From Ideonella dechloratans (GTDB taxonomy: Bacteria; Pseudomonadota; Gammaproteobacteria; Burkholderiales; Burkholderiaceae_C): a stretch of DNA of 64,000 bases. Below, piece by piece: positions 1-9,954 of this stretch. The position numbers were made by a program, and so were the translations under genes. Below the pieces are notes generated by a model. That model saw only the letters and a list, made by a program, of their open reading frames with translations. It was not told where the DNA came from and did not search any database. Within the stretch, counting starts at the first letter, position 1. Each line of letters opens with the position of its first letter. Location: the NCBI RefSeq assembly GCF_021049305.1, contig NZ_CP088081.1, positions 1,736,001 to 1,800,000 on the forward strand. Reading direction: 5' to 3'.

Positions 1-77
1 TCTTTGGTTCGTTCTACACAGTGGGCGGCGTGCTGAAGGAGGGATTGCCCCGCCTGGGCGCCCCTCATCAGGCTTGA
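1..77 (+). CDS. folC: folylpolyglutamate/dihydrofolate synthase, C-terminal end (partial)
   Basis: Only the last 24 codons are inside the window; the reading frame begins at base 3 and stops with TGA at 75-77. The visible tail, FGSFYTVGGVLKEG followed by a short basic end, is the typical extreme C-terminus of FolC, which adds glutamate to folates in the cytoplasm. The next genes (SPOR protein, cvpA, purF) give the classical folC-dedD-cvpA-purF order, which supports the call. The catalytic part lies upstream and cannot be judged. Confidence 0.8.
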   Translation, partial: FGSFYTVGGVLKEGLPRLGAPHQA

Positions 78-151
78 CGGCCGGTTGCCGTGCGTGAGCC
101 ACGGACGGCCTCGACCCGCCTGCCCGGCCCCAACGCACGCTGCTGCCACGC

Positions 152-1066
152 ATGGGATTGCTCTCCAAGTTCAAGATCCGCCGCTCCGACAAGCCCGCTC
201 CCCGAGGGGCCGCTTCCGACCCTGCGGAGCAGGTGCGAGAGGTGCGGATCAAGGCGCGCCGTCGCCTGATCGGCGTCACCCTGCTGTTGGTGGCCGGCAT
301 CATCGGTTTTCCCCTGTTGTTCGAGACCCAGCCGCGGCCCATCCCGGTCGACATCCCGATCGACATCCCGTCCCGCGACGGGGCCGCGCCGCTGCATGTG
401 GCTTCGCCCGATGCGTCCTCGTCCCGCGTGGCGGTGGTGGCGCCGCCGCCGGTCGAGCCGACGGGCTCCGATGCCGGGGCCGACGAGGTGATTCAGCCGA
501 CCGTGCCCGCGGCAAGCTCCGCGGCTGCGCAGCAGGTCCCCGAGCTCAAGAAGCCGCAGGCCAAGAAGCCCGAGCCCAAGCCGGCGGAGCCGGCCCACGA
601 CAGCAAGTCGGACAGCCACAGCACCGACAAACCCAGCGATGCGCGCAAGGACGGCGGCAAGGCCGTTTCCTCGGACTCGGGCAGGTCCAAGGACGGCAAG
701 GCGGCCGAAGCCAAGGCGGCCGACGCCAAGTCCGGCAAGCCTGCGGCCGCAAGCAAGCCGGCCGATGCCAAGCCCGCCACCAAGCCTGCGGAGACCAAGC
801 CCGTGGAGGTCAAGGCCGCCGACAGCAAGTCGGATGAGGGGCGCTTCGTGGTGCAGATCGGTGCCTTCGCCGAGGCCAATAGCGCCCGCGATGCCCGAGG
901 CAAAGTGGAACTCCTGGGGCTGTCCACCTACACCCAGGTGATCGAGTCGTCCACCGGGCGTCGCATCCGGGTGCGCGTCGGCCCCTTCACGACCAAGGCC
1001 GAGGCCGACAAGGCTGCGGCCAAGATCAAGTCGGCAGGCCTGCAGGCCGCCGTCCTCAAGCTCTGA
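152..1066 (+). CDS. dedD: SPOR-domain membrane protein (DedD-like)
   Basis: A 304-residue single-pass inner-membrane protein thought to bind denuded septal peptidoglycan during cell division. A basic N-terminus (about 1-40) is followed by one membrane segment near residues 41-58, a long Pro/Ala/Lys/Asp-rich periplasmic linker (about 75-230, with many KPA and AK repeats), and a C-terminal SPOR domain at about 231-304, recognised by FVVQIGAF and the RVRVGPF strand. The ATG at 152 gives the expected short cytoplasmic tail. It follows folC by 74 bp and lies 7 bp before cvpA, the same order as E. coli dedD. The linker is longer and more repetitive than in enterobacteria. Confidence 0.9.
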   Translation: MGLLSKFKIRRSDKPAPRGAASDPAEQVREVRIKARRRLIGVTLLLVAGIIGFPLLFETQPRPIPVDIPIDIPSRDGAAPLHVASPDASSSRVAVVAPPPVEPTGSDAGADEVIQPTVPAASSAAAQQVPELKKPQAKKPEPKPAEPAHDSKSDSHSTDKPSDARKDGGKAVSSDSGRSKDGKAAEAKAADAKSGKPAAASKPADAKPATKPAETKPVEVKAADSKSDEGRFVVQIGAFAEANSARDARGKVELLGLSTYTQVIESSTGRRIRVRVGPFTTKAEADKAAAKIKSAGLQAAVLKL

Positions 1067-1073
1067 GCCGGCG

Positions 1074-1607
1074 ATGGCCTGGTCGAACAATCTGACTCCG
1101 CTGGATGCGGTGCTGTTGGCGCTGCTGTTGCTGTCCGTCGGGATTGGTATCTGGCGCGGGCTGGTGTTCGAGGTGTTGTCGCTGGCCGGTTGGGTGGTGG
1201 CCTGGTGGGTGGCCAGCCACGGGGCCGAGCCGGCTGGGCGGCTGATTCACCTGGGCGAGGAGGGCAGCGCCCTGCGCCTGGGGGGCGGTTTCCTGTTGGC
1301 CTTCGTGGTGGTGCTGCTGGCCTGGGGGCTGGCAGCCCGCCTGATCAAGATGCTGATCGCCGCCACACCGCTGACCGTGCCCGACCGCGTGCTCGGTGGC
1401 GGTTTCGGCCTCGTGCGCGGCGTGTTGCTGCTGCTGCTGCTGGTCACTGCCGTGGGCTGGACGCCTCTGGCCGGATCGGACGGCTGGCGGGCCTCCCGCG
1501 TGGTGGCCTGGACCCTGATCCTGCACCAGGCCATCGAGCCCTGGTTGCCCCAACCGGCGCAGGCGCCAACGCCCGCGGCCCGCTTTCTGAATCTCTCCTC
1601 CTCTTGA
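1074..1607 (+). CDS. cvpA: CvpA family membrane protein
   Basis: A 177-residue integral membrane protein of the colicin V production family. Four hydrophobic segments are visible at about 13-30, 37-52, 72-95 and 110-130. The N-terminal [16 protein letters not shown] and the G-rich first loop match the family. Its biochemical role is not established; in E. coli it is needed for colicin V export and envelope tolerance. It starts 7 bp after dedD and ends 13 bp before purF, so it is very probably co-transcribed with both. Confidence 0.9.
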   Translation: MAWSNNLTPLDAVLLALLLLSVGIGIWRGLVFEVLSLAGWVVAWWVASHGAEPAGRLIHLGEEGSALRLGGGFLLAFVVVLLAWGLAARLIKMLIAATPLTVPDRVLGGGFGLVRGVLLLLLLVTAVGWTPLAGSDGWRASRVVAWTLILHQAIEPWLPQPAQAPTPAARFLNLSSS

Positions 1608-1620
1608 ACGGACTCCTCCC

Positions 1621-3140
<1,520 letters not shown>

Positions 3141-3144
<4 letters not shown>

Positions 3145-4370
3145 GCGAGAAGAAGCGCCTGCCGCGCGTCGAGTTGCCCGAGGGCGTGGGCCTGTCCACC
3201 CGGGCCCTGCGCGAAGGCCTGCCGCCTTCGCAATGGGGTGAGAACTCCGAGGCGCTGTACCTGACGAGCAGCTTCGTCTACCCGGACGCCGCCACGGCCG
3301 CGCGCCGTTTCGCCGACGAGGAGGAGGCCTTCACCTACAGCCGCTTCTCCAACCCGACGGTGATGATGATGGAGCGCCGTCTGGCGGCGCTGGAAGGCAC
3401 CAGCGGCTGCATCGCCACGGCCAGCGGCATGGGCGCCATCACGCTGCTGGCCATGGGTCTGCTGAGGGCGGGCGACCATGTGGTCTGCTCGCGCAGCGTG
3501 TTCGGCTCCACCATCAAGCTGCTGGGCGATGTGTTCGGCCGCTTCGGGGTCGAGTCCACCTTCGTCTCGCAGACCGACGTGGGCGAGTGGCGTGCTGCGA
3601 TGCGCCCCAACACCCGCCTACTGTTCGCCGAGTCCCCGACCAACCCTCTGACCGAGGTGTGCGACATCGCCGCGCTGGCCGAGGTCGCCCACGCGGCAGG
3701 GGCCTGGCTGGCGGTGGACAACTGCTTCTGCTCGCCAGCCCTGCAGCAGCCCGCCAAGTGGGGCGCCGACTTCATCATCCATTCCGGCACCAAGTATCTG
3801 GATGGCCAGGGGCGGGTCATCGCCGGTGCCGTCTGCGGTCCGGAGGAACTGATCCAGTCGAAGCTGCTGCCGGTGCAGCGCTCGGCGGGGCTGACGCTCT
3901 CGCCTTTCAATGCCTGGGTGGTGCTCAAGGGCATGGAGACCCTGGTGGTGCGCATGAAGGCCCAGAGCGCCAACGCCCTGGCCGTGGCCCAGTGGCTGGA
4001 GGCCCATCCCGCCGTGGCGCGGGTGCACTACCCTGGTCTGGCCTCGCACCCCCAGCACGCGCTGGCCATGAAGCAGCAGTCCGGCCTGGGGGCCGCCGTG
4101 GTGTCCTTCGAGGTCAAGGGCGACAGCCCCGAGCAGCTGCGTGCCCAGGCCTTCGCGGTGCTGGACGCGGCCCAGGTCTGCTCGCGCACCACCAACCTGG
4201 GTGACACCAAGACCACCATCAGCCACCCGGCCACCACCTCGCACGGGCGCCTGAGCGAAGCGCAGCGCCAGGCCGCGGGCATCGGCCAGGGCCTGATCCG
4301 CCTGGCCGTGGGCCTGGACGATGTGGCCGACATCACCGCCGACCTGGCGCGTGGCCTCGATTCCCTGTGA
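3141..4370 (+). CDS. metZ: O-succinylhomoserine sulfhydrylase
   Basis: A 409-residue PLP enzyme of the Cys/Met metabolism family that makes homocysteine from O-succinyl- (or acetyl-) homoserine and sulfide for methionine synthesis. The PLP lysine is K218 in [22 protein letters not shown] near residue 66 and the [12 protein letters not shown] segment near 355 are typical. Placement directly after purF is the usual betaproteobacterial/pseudomonad arrangement for metZ. It overlaps purF by 4 bp. Sequence alone does not separate the succinyl from the acetyl substrate, but the neighbourhood favours MetZ. Confidence 0.93.
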
Positions 4371-4378
4371 ACCTTTCC

Positions 4379-5773
4379 ATGACTCAGAAGATCCGCACCC
4401 GCATCGCCCCGTCGCCGACGGGCTTTCTGCACCTGGGCACGGCCCGCACGGCCCTGTTCTCCTGGGCCTTCGCCCGCCACTTCGGCGGCGAGTTCGTGCT
4501 GCGCATCGAGGACACCGACGTGGCCCGCTCCACCCAGGAGTCCGTCGAACAGATCCTGCAGGCCATGCACTGGCTGGGCCTGGATTACGACGAAGGTCCG
4601 TTCTACCAGATGCAGCGCCTGGAGCGTTACCAGGCCGTGGTCGAGCAGATGCTGGCGGCCGGCACCGCCTACCGCTGCTACTGCACCCCCGAGGAACTGG
4701 ACGCGATGCGCGAGGCCCAGAAGGCCCGTGGCGAGAAGACAGGCTACGACGGCCGCTGGCGTCCCGAGCCGGGCAAGGTGCTGCCGCTCGTGCCCGAGGG
4801 TGTGAAGCCCGTGGTGCGCTTCCGCAACCCGGCCGAGGGTGATGTGACCTGGGATGACCTCGTCAAGGGCCCGATCACCATCAACAACCGCGAGATCGAC
4901 GACCTGATCATCCTGCGGCCCGATGGTGTGCCGACCTACAACTTCGCCGTGGTGGTGGACGACTGGGACATGGCCATCACCCATGTCTTCCGTGGCGATG
5001 AACACGTCAACAACACGCCCTGGCAGATCAACATCTTCCGCGCGCTGGGCGCGCCGCTGCCGCAGTTCGGCCACGTGCCGGTCATCCTGGGCGACGATGG
5101 CCTGAAGCTGTCCAAGCGCCGTGGCGCGGTGAGTGTCACCGCCTACGAGGAGATGGGCTACCTGCCCGAAGCCATGCTGAACTACCTGGCCCGCCTGGGC
5201 TGGAGCCATGGCGACGACGAGCTGTTCAGCCGCGAGCAGCTGGTGAGCTGGTTCGATGGCGAGCACCTGTCCAAGAGCCCGGCCCAGTGGGATGCGGCCA
5301 AGCTGGCCTGGGTCAACGCCCAGTACCTGAAGCAGGCGGACGATGGTCGTCTGGCCACGCTGGCCACCGAGCAGCTGCGCCGCAAGGACGTGGCGGTGTC
5401 CGACGCCCAAGTGACCCCGGCCCACTGTGCGCTGTTCAAGGACCGCTGCACCACCACCGCCGACCTGGCCGACTGGCTGGCCATGTACTTCGCGCCCGTC
5501 GCGCCGTCGGCCGAGGAGCGGGCCCAGCATGTCACCGAGGCCGTGAAGCCCGCCCTGGTGGCCCTGGCGGGCCGTCTGGCCACCGTGGACTGGGAGAAGG
5601 CCGCGATCAACCAGGCCATCAAGGACACCATTGCCGAGCACGGCCTGAAGATGCCCCAATTGGCGATTCCGGTGCGCGTGCTGGTGTGCGGCCGGGCCCA
5701 GACGCCCTCGGTCGATGCCGTGTTGTCGCTGTTCGATCGAAAAATTGTCATCGACCGCTTGCAAGCTCTTTGA
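4379..5773 (+). CDS. gltX: glutamyl-tRNA synthetase
   Basis: Charges tRNA-Glu with glutamate. The 464-residue class I synthetase has the HIGH-like motif in [14 protein letters not shown] (residues 11-24) and the KMSKS-like KLSKR at 243-247. A GTG at 4367 is in frame, but the ATG at 4379 gives the standard [15 protein letters not shown] start and is preferred. It begins 8 bp after metZ. Directly downstream lies a tRNA array that contains three tRNA-Glu genes, the substrate of this enzyme; the candidate promoter of that array overlaps the 3' end of this gene. Confidence 0.97.
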   Translation: MTQKIRTRIAPSPTGFLHLGTARTALFSWAFARHFGGEFVLRIEDTDVARSTQESVEQILQAMHWLGLDYDEGPFYQMQRLERYQAVVEQMLAAGTAYRCYCTPEELDAMREAQKARGEKTGYDGRWRPEPGKVLPLVPEGVKPVVRFRNPAEGDVTWDDLVKGPITINNREIDDLIILRPDGVPTYNFAVVVDDWDMAITHVFRGDEHVNNTPWQINIFRALGAPLPQFGHVPVILGDDGLKLSKRRGAVSVTAYEEMGYLPEAMLNYLARLGWSHGDDELFSREQLVSWFDGEHLSKSPAQWDAAKLAWVNAQYLKQADDGRLATLATEQLRRKDVAVSDAQVTPAHCALFKDRCTTTADLADWLAMYFAPVAPSAEERAQHVTEAVKPALVALAGRLATVDWEKAAINQAIKDTIAEHGLKMPQLAIPVRVLVCGRAQTPSVDAVLSLFDRKIVIDRLQAL

Positions 5774-5788
5774 AAAGCGGTATATACT
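5759..5788 (+). promoter_or_regulatory. candidate sigma-70 promoter of the tRNA array
   Basis: TTGCAA at 5759-5764 and TATACT at 5783-5788 are separated by 18 bp, about 80 bp before the first tRNA. The -35 element lies inside the last codons of gltX. The motif match is by eye; no start site is known. Confidence 0.5.
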
Positions 5789-5869
5789 TTTGGTCTTGCT
5801 TGAACGGCGTAACCGATTCAGCAAATCAAGCGACAGACGCAGATTGCAGAAGTTGATTGATGCGCGAAT

Positions 5870-5945
<76 letters not shown>

Positions 5946-5979
5946 AAATCTGGTGGCGTCGTGATGGCAGAACAACTTG

Positions 5980-6055
5980 GCGCCCTTCGTCTAGAGGCCT
6001 AGGACACAACCCTTTCACGGTTGTTACAGGGGTTCGAATCCCCTAGGGCGTACCA
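5980..6055 (+). tRNA. tRNA-Glu(TTC), copy 1
   Basis: 76 nt with encoded CCA. The acceptor stem GCGCCCT pairs with AGGGCGT, the anticodon arm CAACC-CTTTCAC-GGTTG reads TTC, and the T-arm is GGGGTTCGAATCCCC. It lies 34 nt after tRNA-Ala copy 1. The 3' end runs into ACCAGT-CAC-ACTGGT (6052-6066), a small hairpin that also follows copy 2. Confidence 0.97.
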
Positions 6056-6123
6056 GTCACACTGGTCAGGTTCGCAGAAGCCTGGAGCTGTCGGCAACGC
6101 AGCTTGAACTTCAGCACCACTGC

Positions 6124-6200
6124 GGAGTGGTAGTTCAGTTGGTTAGAATACCGGCCTGTCACGCCGGGGGTCGCGGGTTCGAGTCCCGTCCACTCCGCCA
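6124..6200 (+). tRNA. tRNA-Asp(GTC), copy 1
   Basis: 77 nt with encoded CCA. The acceptor stem GGAGTGG pairs with CCACTCC, the anticodon arm CCGGC-CTGTCAC-GCCGG reads GTC, and the T-arm contains GGTTCGAGTCCCG. It differs from copies 2 and 3 in the D-loop (GGTTAG instead of GGTCAG) and by one T-arm base. Confidence 0.97.
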
Positions 6201-6268
6201 TCGAACAGCAGCGCCTGCTGGAAGAGATTCCTGCAGGCGTTTCAAATTCGATGCCGTCATCGACATGT

Positions 6269-6344
<76 letters not shown>

Positions 6345-6370
6345 CCTTCGATGGCAGCAACGGGTTATAG

Positions 6371-6446
6371 GCGCCCTTCGTCTAGAGGCCTAGGACACAA
6401 CCCTTTCACGGTTGTTACAGGGGTTCGAATCCCCTAGGGCGTACCA
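6371..6446 (+). tRNA. tRNA-Glu(TTC), copy 2
   Basis: A 76-nt tRNA identical to copy 1, including the acceptor stem GCGCCCT/AGGGCGT and encoded CCA. The GTCACACTGGTCAGG sequence that follows copy 1 is also present here, so the duplicated unit included the downstream flank. Confidence 0.97.
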
Positions 6447-6515
6447 GTCACACTGGTCAGGTGGTCGGCACCTGGGCGGGCATCGCAAGGATGTCGCCAA
6501 AGCCGGCACCACTGC

Positions 6516-6592
6516 GGAGTGGTAGTTCAGTTGGTCAGAATACCGGCCTGTCACGCCGGGGGTCGCGGGTTCGAGCCCCGTCCACTCCGCCA
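6516..6592 (+). tRNA. tRNA-Asp(GTC), copy 2
   Basis: 77 nt with encoded CCA. Anticodon GTC, D-loop GGTCAG and T-arm GGTTCGAGCCCCG, identical to copy 3 and slightly different from copy 1. The preceding bases CACCACTGC are shared with copy 1. Confidence 0.97.
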
Positions 6593-6608
6593 CCCACCTT
6601 CTTCTCCT

Positions 6609-6684
6609 GTCCCCTTCGTCTAGAGGCCTAGGACACAACCCTTTCACGGTTGGTACAGGGGTTCGAATCCCCTAGGGGATACCA
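6609..6684 (+). tRNA. tRNA-Glu(TTC), copy 3, with a different acceptor stem
   Basis: 76 nt with encoded CCA and anticodon TTC. The acceptor stem is GTCCCCT/AGGGGAT, close to the usual bacterial tRNA-Glu, whereas copies 1 and 2 have GCGCCCT/AGGGCGT. One further base differs after the anticodon stem (GGTTGGTAC instead of GGTTGTTAC). No tRNA-Ala precedes this copy, and only four bases separate it from tRNA-Asp copy 3. Confidence 0.96.
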
Positions 6685-6688
6685 CTGC

Positions 6689-6765
6689 GGAGTGGTAGTT
6701 CAGTTGGTCAGAATACCGGCCTGTCACGCCGGGGGTCGCGGGTTCGAGCCCCGTCCACTCCGCCA
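6689..6765 (+). tRNA. tRNA-Asp(GTC), copy 3
   Basis: 77 nt with encoded CCA, identical to copy 2. Only CTGC separates it from the CCA of tRNA-Glu copy 3; in the other units the Glu-Asp spacer is 68-69 nt and ends in the same ACCACTGC. Confidence 0.97.
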
Positions 6766-6787
6766 AGTGTTTCCTGCTGTCAAACTC

Positions 6788-6827
6788 AGCCGCTGTCTCC
6801 GAAGCCGGAACCAGCGGCTTTGTCGTT
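6788..6827 (+). terminator. probable terminator of the tRNA array
   Basis: An 8-bp stem AGCCGCTG (6788-6795) / CAGCGGCT (6812-6819) with a 16-nt loop is followed by TTTGTCGTTT. It sits 22 bp after the last tRNA and directly before the convergent EamA gene, so it may serve both strands. Confidence 0.55.
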
Positions 6828-7724
6828 TCAGGCCGGTGTGCGGGCGAGCCGGCGGGGCAGCAGACCCGTGACCAGCGCGGTGCCCAGCAGAATCACGGTG
6901 CAGGCTCCCACCATGGTGGCGCTCAGTGTCTCGCCCAGGAACAGGGCCCCCCACAGCACCGCGAAGGCCGGGATCAGGAAGGTCACGGTCATCGCGTTGG
7001 AAGCGCCCACCCGTCCGATGAGTCGGAAATACAGCACGTAGGCCAACCCCGTGCACAGCACGGCCAGCAGCACGGCAGCCAGCCACGCGACGGGCGATGG
7101 CGACACCTCGGGCCAGTGGGTGAGCATCAGGGGGATGAGCAGCAGGCCGGCGCCCGCTTGGCTGCCGGCGGCCAGGGCCATCGAGGGCACACCGGTCAGT
7201 CGGCGCCGGGTGAAGTTGGCCGAGAAGCCGTACATGAGCGTGGCGCACAGGCAGGCCGCCACCGCCAGCGCCGGGCTCACGCCGTGCTCGCCGGGATGGA
7301 AGCTGGCGCGGTCCCAGGCCAGCCACAGCACGCCGGCAAATCCCAGGGCCAGCCCCAGCCCCTTGCGCCCGCTGGGGCGCTCGCCCAGCCATGCCCAGGC
7401 AATCAGGGCACCCCACAGCGGGGTGGTGGCGTTGAAGATGGCCGACAGGCCACCGGTGATGGCCAGCGCGGCCACCCCGAAGCAGATGAAGGGCAGGGCG
7501 GAGTTGGTGATGCCCACCAGCAGGATGGGGCGCCAGTGCTGGCGCAGGGCACGCAGTTCGCCTCGCCAGATCAGCAGTGGCAGCAGGCAAGCCACGGCTC
7601 CCACCACCCGCAGGCCCGCCAGGGCCAGCGGGCCGAAGGCGGCCGCACCCAGGCGGATGAACAGGAACGAAGCGCCCCAGATGGCGGCGAGCAGGGCCAG
7701 TTCGGCCAGATCTTTGGGTTTCAT
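6828..7724 (-). CDS. EamA/DMT-family transporter
   Basis: A 298-residue membrane protein with about ten hydrophobic segments arranged as two EamA repeats (about 8-140 and 150-290). AAIWGASFLFIRLG at the start of repeat 1 and the matching G/A-rich helices of repeat 2 are typical of drug/metabolite exporters. The substrate cannot be told. The ATG overlaps the stop of ogt by one base (TGATG), so it is the last gene of the alkylation-repair operon and is translationally coupled to ogt. Confidence 0.85.
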   Translation of the reverse strand: MKPKDLAELALLAAIWGASFLFIRLGAAAFGPLALAGLRVVGAVACLLPLLIWRGELRALRQHWRPILLVGITNSALPFICFGVAALAITGGLSAIFNATTPLWGALIAWAWLGERPSGRKGLGLALGFAGVLWLAWDRASFHPGEHGVSPALAVAACLCATLMYGFSANFTRRRLTGVPSMALAAGSQAGAGLLLIPLMLTHWPEVSPSPVAWLAAVLLAVLCTGLAYVLYFRLIGRVGASNAMTVTFLIPAFAVLWGALFLGETLSATMVGACTVILLGTALVTGLLPRRLARTPA

Positions 7725-8254
7725 CAGGTGGCGGTGAAGAGTTCGGCAGGCAGGGGCACGCCTTCGTTGTGCAGCAGCGCGCGTTTGCGCGCGAGACCGC
7801 CGGCATAGCCGGTCAGCGAACCATCGGCGCCCAGCACGCGGTGGCAGGGGATGAAGATGCTCAGCGGATTGCGCCCCACGGCGGCGGCCACGGCGCGCAC
7901 CGCCTGCGCCTGCTGAAGCTGGCGGGCCAGGGCGCCATAGCTGCAGGTCTGCCCCGGCGCCAGTGCGCGGAGCGCCGCCCAGACGGCCCTCTGGAAGGCC
8001 GTGCCGGCAGGATCCAGCGGTGTGGTGAAACGGGCCTCACGGGGCGCGCGCCAGTAGGCGTCGAGCTCATCACGGGCTTGCGCCAGCACGGGGTGGCCCG
8101 CCTGCGCGGGGGCGTCCAGCGGCCCCGGGTGGTGCTTCTGGTCTTCGAACCAGGCGCCTCCCAGACCCTGGGTGCTGGCGGCCAGGCGCAGGGGGCCCAG
8201 CGGGGTGTCGACGAGGGTCTGGGCGACCCAGTCACGGTGCAGAGAGAGGCTCAT
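7724..8254 (-). CDS. ogt: methylated-DNA--[protein]-cysteine S-methyltransferase
   Basis: A suicide repair protein that removes the methyl group from O6-methylguanine. It is 176 residues long, with the active-site motif IPCHRVLG; the acceptor Cys is residue 137 and the helix-turn-helix contributes SYGALARQL near 105-113. The start lies inside the end of the upstream ada/alkA gene (23-bp overlap) and the stop overlaps the EamA start. The arrangement means that the direct-reversal domain, fused to Ada in E. coli, is supplied by a separate coupled gene here. Confidence 0.93.
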   Translation of the reverse strand: MSLSLHRDWVAQTLVDTPLGPLRLAASTQGLGGAWFEDQKHHPGPLDAPAQAGHPVLAQARDELDAYWRAPREARFTTPLDPAGTAFQRAVWAALRALAPGQTCSYGALARQLQQAQAVRAVAAAVGRNPLSIFIPCHRVLGADGSLTGYAGGLARKRALLHNEGVPLPAELFTAT

Positions 8255-9770
8255 GGTCGGGGTGTCCGGTGGAAGGGGTGGGCGGGCCGGATGAGGTCAG
8301 GCCCTGCCACAGTTGCAGCACGGCGTAGGCACGCCAGGGGCGCCAGGATTCCGCCATGGCCTGGGCCTGCCTCGGTACCCGGGTGCCCAGGGCGCGCAGC
8401 ACGCCGGCGTCGCTGGCGGGAAAGGCATCCGGCCAGGCCAGCACGCGCAGGGCGACCAGTTGGCAGGTCCAGTCGCCAACGCCCGGCAGGGTGCGCAGGG
8501 TCGCCAGCGTTTCGTCCACGCAGGCGCCGGGGGAGAGGTCCAGCCTGCCCTCGAGCACGGCCGATGCCAAGGCCTGCAGGGCGTCGATGCGGCTGCGGAT
8601 GATGCCCAGTTGCCCCAGGGTGTCCACCGTGGCGTTCTTCACCGCCAGCGGAGAGGGGAAGAGGTGGGTCAGGCCAGGCACGGGGGCGGAGCAGGGCTCG
8701 CCCAGACAGGCCACCAGCCGGGCCGCCAGCGTGCAGCCCGCCGCCACCGTGACCTGCTGACCCAGGATGATGCGCACCGTGGTCTCGAAGCCATCCATGC
8801 AACCCGGCACGCGCAGGCCGGGGCGTGCCCGGGCCATGTCGCCCAAGGCCTCGCAGATGTCCTGCGGCTGTGCATCCAGATCGAGCAGGTGGCGCACCCG
8901 CCGCATCACCCGCGGCAGCATCGGCACCAAGCCGGAAGACACCGTGAGTTCGACCCCTTCGCGGCGGGTGTCGAAGCGCAGGCCCAGCCAGCCTTGGCAG
9001 GGGCCGTGTCGACCGGGCAGCGACAGGGTGCGCCACCAAGTGCCCTGATGCAGGGCCTCCACCCCCGGCAGCGGTCGGCCACCCAGAAAGTCCAGCATGG
9101 CTTCGGCGTCATAGGGGGGGCGCCAGCCCAGCAGCAGCCGCACACCCTCGACGCCATCGGCATCCTGTCCGGGCAACTGCCGGCGCAGCGAGGTGGGCGT
9201 GAGCCGATAGCGTTCCTGGAACAGGGCGTTGAAGCGACGCACGCTGCCGAAACCGGCGGTTTGCGCCACCTGGGTGATGGGCAGGGGGGTGTCGGTCAGC
9301 AGGCGCTTGGCCAGCAGCAGCCGGCGGGTGGTGATCCACTGGATCGGGCTGACGCCGTGCTCGGCCTGGAAGATGCGCCGCAGATGTCGTTCGGTCACGC
9401 CCAGGCGCTCGGCCACGGCGGGCAGGGCGATCTCTTCCGAGGACTCCAGGTGGCGTTCCAGCAGCAGGGCGGCGCTGCGCGCCAGACTGCGGGACGAATC
9501 CACCAGGGCCAGGCCGGGGGCCAGTTCGGGCCTGCAGCGCAGGCAGGGTCGAAAGCCCGCCGCTTCGGCCTGCGCGGCTTCCGGAAAGAAGCGGCAGTTC
9601 TCGCGCCGGGGCAGGCGCACGCGACAGACCGGCCGGCAGTAGATGCCGGTGGAGGTGACGCCGACGAACAGGCGGCCATCGAAGCGGGCGTCGTGGGTCT
9701 GCAGTGCCAGATAGGCGGCGCCATCGTCCATCGGCGACGCGTGGGGGGAGATGGCGGGCAGCGCAGACAT
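8232..9770 (-). CDS. fused Ada-type regulator / AlkA DNA-3-methyladenine glycosylase
   Basis: A 512-residue fusion. Residues about 15-85 form the Ada N-terminal zinc domain with Cys45, Cys49, Cys76 and Cys79 (YCRPVC and CLRC), which accepts methyl groups from phosphotriesters. Residues about 95-200 form an AraC-type DNA-binding domain. Residues about 205-495 are an AlkA glycosylase with the helix-hairpin-helix LPGVGDWTC (428-436) and a likely catalytic Asp454 in PASDAGV. The protein should sense alkylation, activate the operon and excise 3-methyladenine. The ATG at 9770 is chosen because the Ada domain begins shortly after; an in-frame ATG at 9824 adds 18 unlikely residues. Confidence 0.9.
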   Translation of the reverse strand: MSALPAISPHASPMDDGAAYLALQTHDARFDGRLFVGVTSTGIYCRPVCRVRLPRRENCRFFPEAAQAEAAGFRPCLRCRPELAPGLALVDSSRSLARSAALLLERHLESSEEIALPAVAERLGVTERHLRRIFQAEHGVSPIQWITTRRLLLAKRLLTDTPLPITQVAQTAGFGSVRRFNALFQERYRLTPTSLRRQLPGQDADGVEGVRLLLGWRPPYDAEAMLDFLGGRPLPGVEALHQGTWWRTLSLPGRHGPCQGWLGLRFDTRREGVELTVSSGLVPMLPRVMRRVRHLLDLDAQPQDICEALGDMARARPGLRVPGCMDGFETTVRIILGQQVTVAAGCTLAARLVACLGEPCSAPVPGLTHLFPSPLAVKNATVDTLGQLGIIRSRIDALQALASAVLEGRLDLSPGACVDETLATLRTLPGVGDWTCQLVALRVLAWPDAFPASDAGVLRALGTRVPRQAQAMAESWRPWRAYAVLQLWQGLTSSGPPTPSTGHPDHEPLSAP

Positions 9771-9893
9771 GATGGGCTCATGATACGGAGTGCGGATGCC
9801 GTGTCTGGCCGTTTTCGGACACATGCCTTGGGGCCCTGCAGCCTCCCATGGAACATGTTTGCGCCGTGGTCCGGGACCGTTGGCCTGCGTCTC

Positions 9894-9899
9894 TACAAT
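9894..9899 (+). promoter_or_regulatory. possible -10 element for the phosphomannomutase gene
   Basis: TACAAT lies 56 bp before the ATG at 9955 in the 184-bp divergent gap shared with ada/alkA. I see no convincing -35 hexamer at the right distance. No clear Ada box was recognised in the gap. Confidence 0.25.
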
Positions 9900-9954
9900 G
9901 GGCCTGCATCACTCGGTGTTTCCCCCTCTTCAACAGACATCCGAACAGCCACCC

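Noticed and set aside
9771..9954. Ada box upstream of the ada/alkA gene
   Set aside because: No convincing match on either strand; only a weak GTGTC/GACAC repeat near 9801-9822 was seen.
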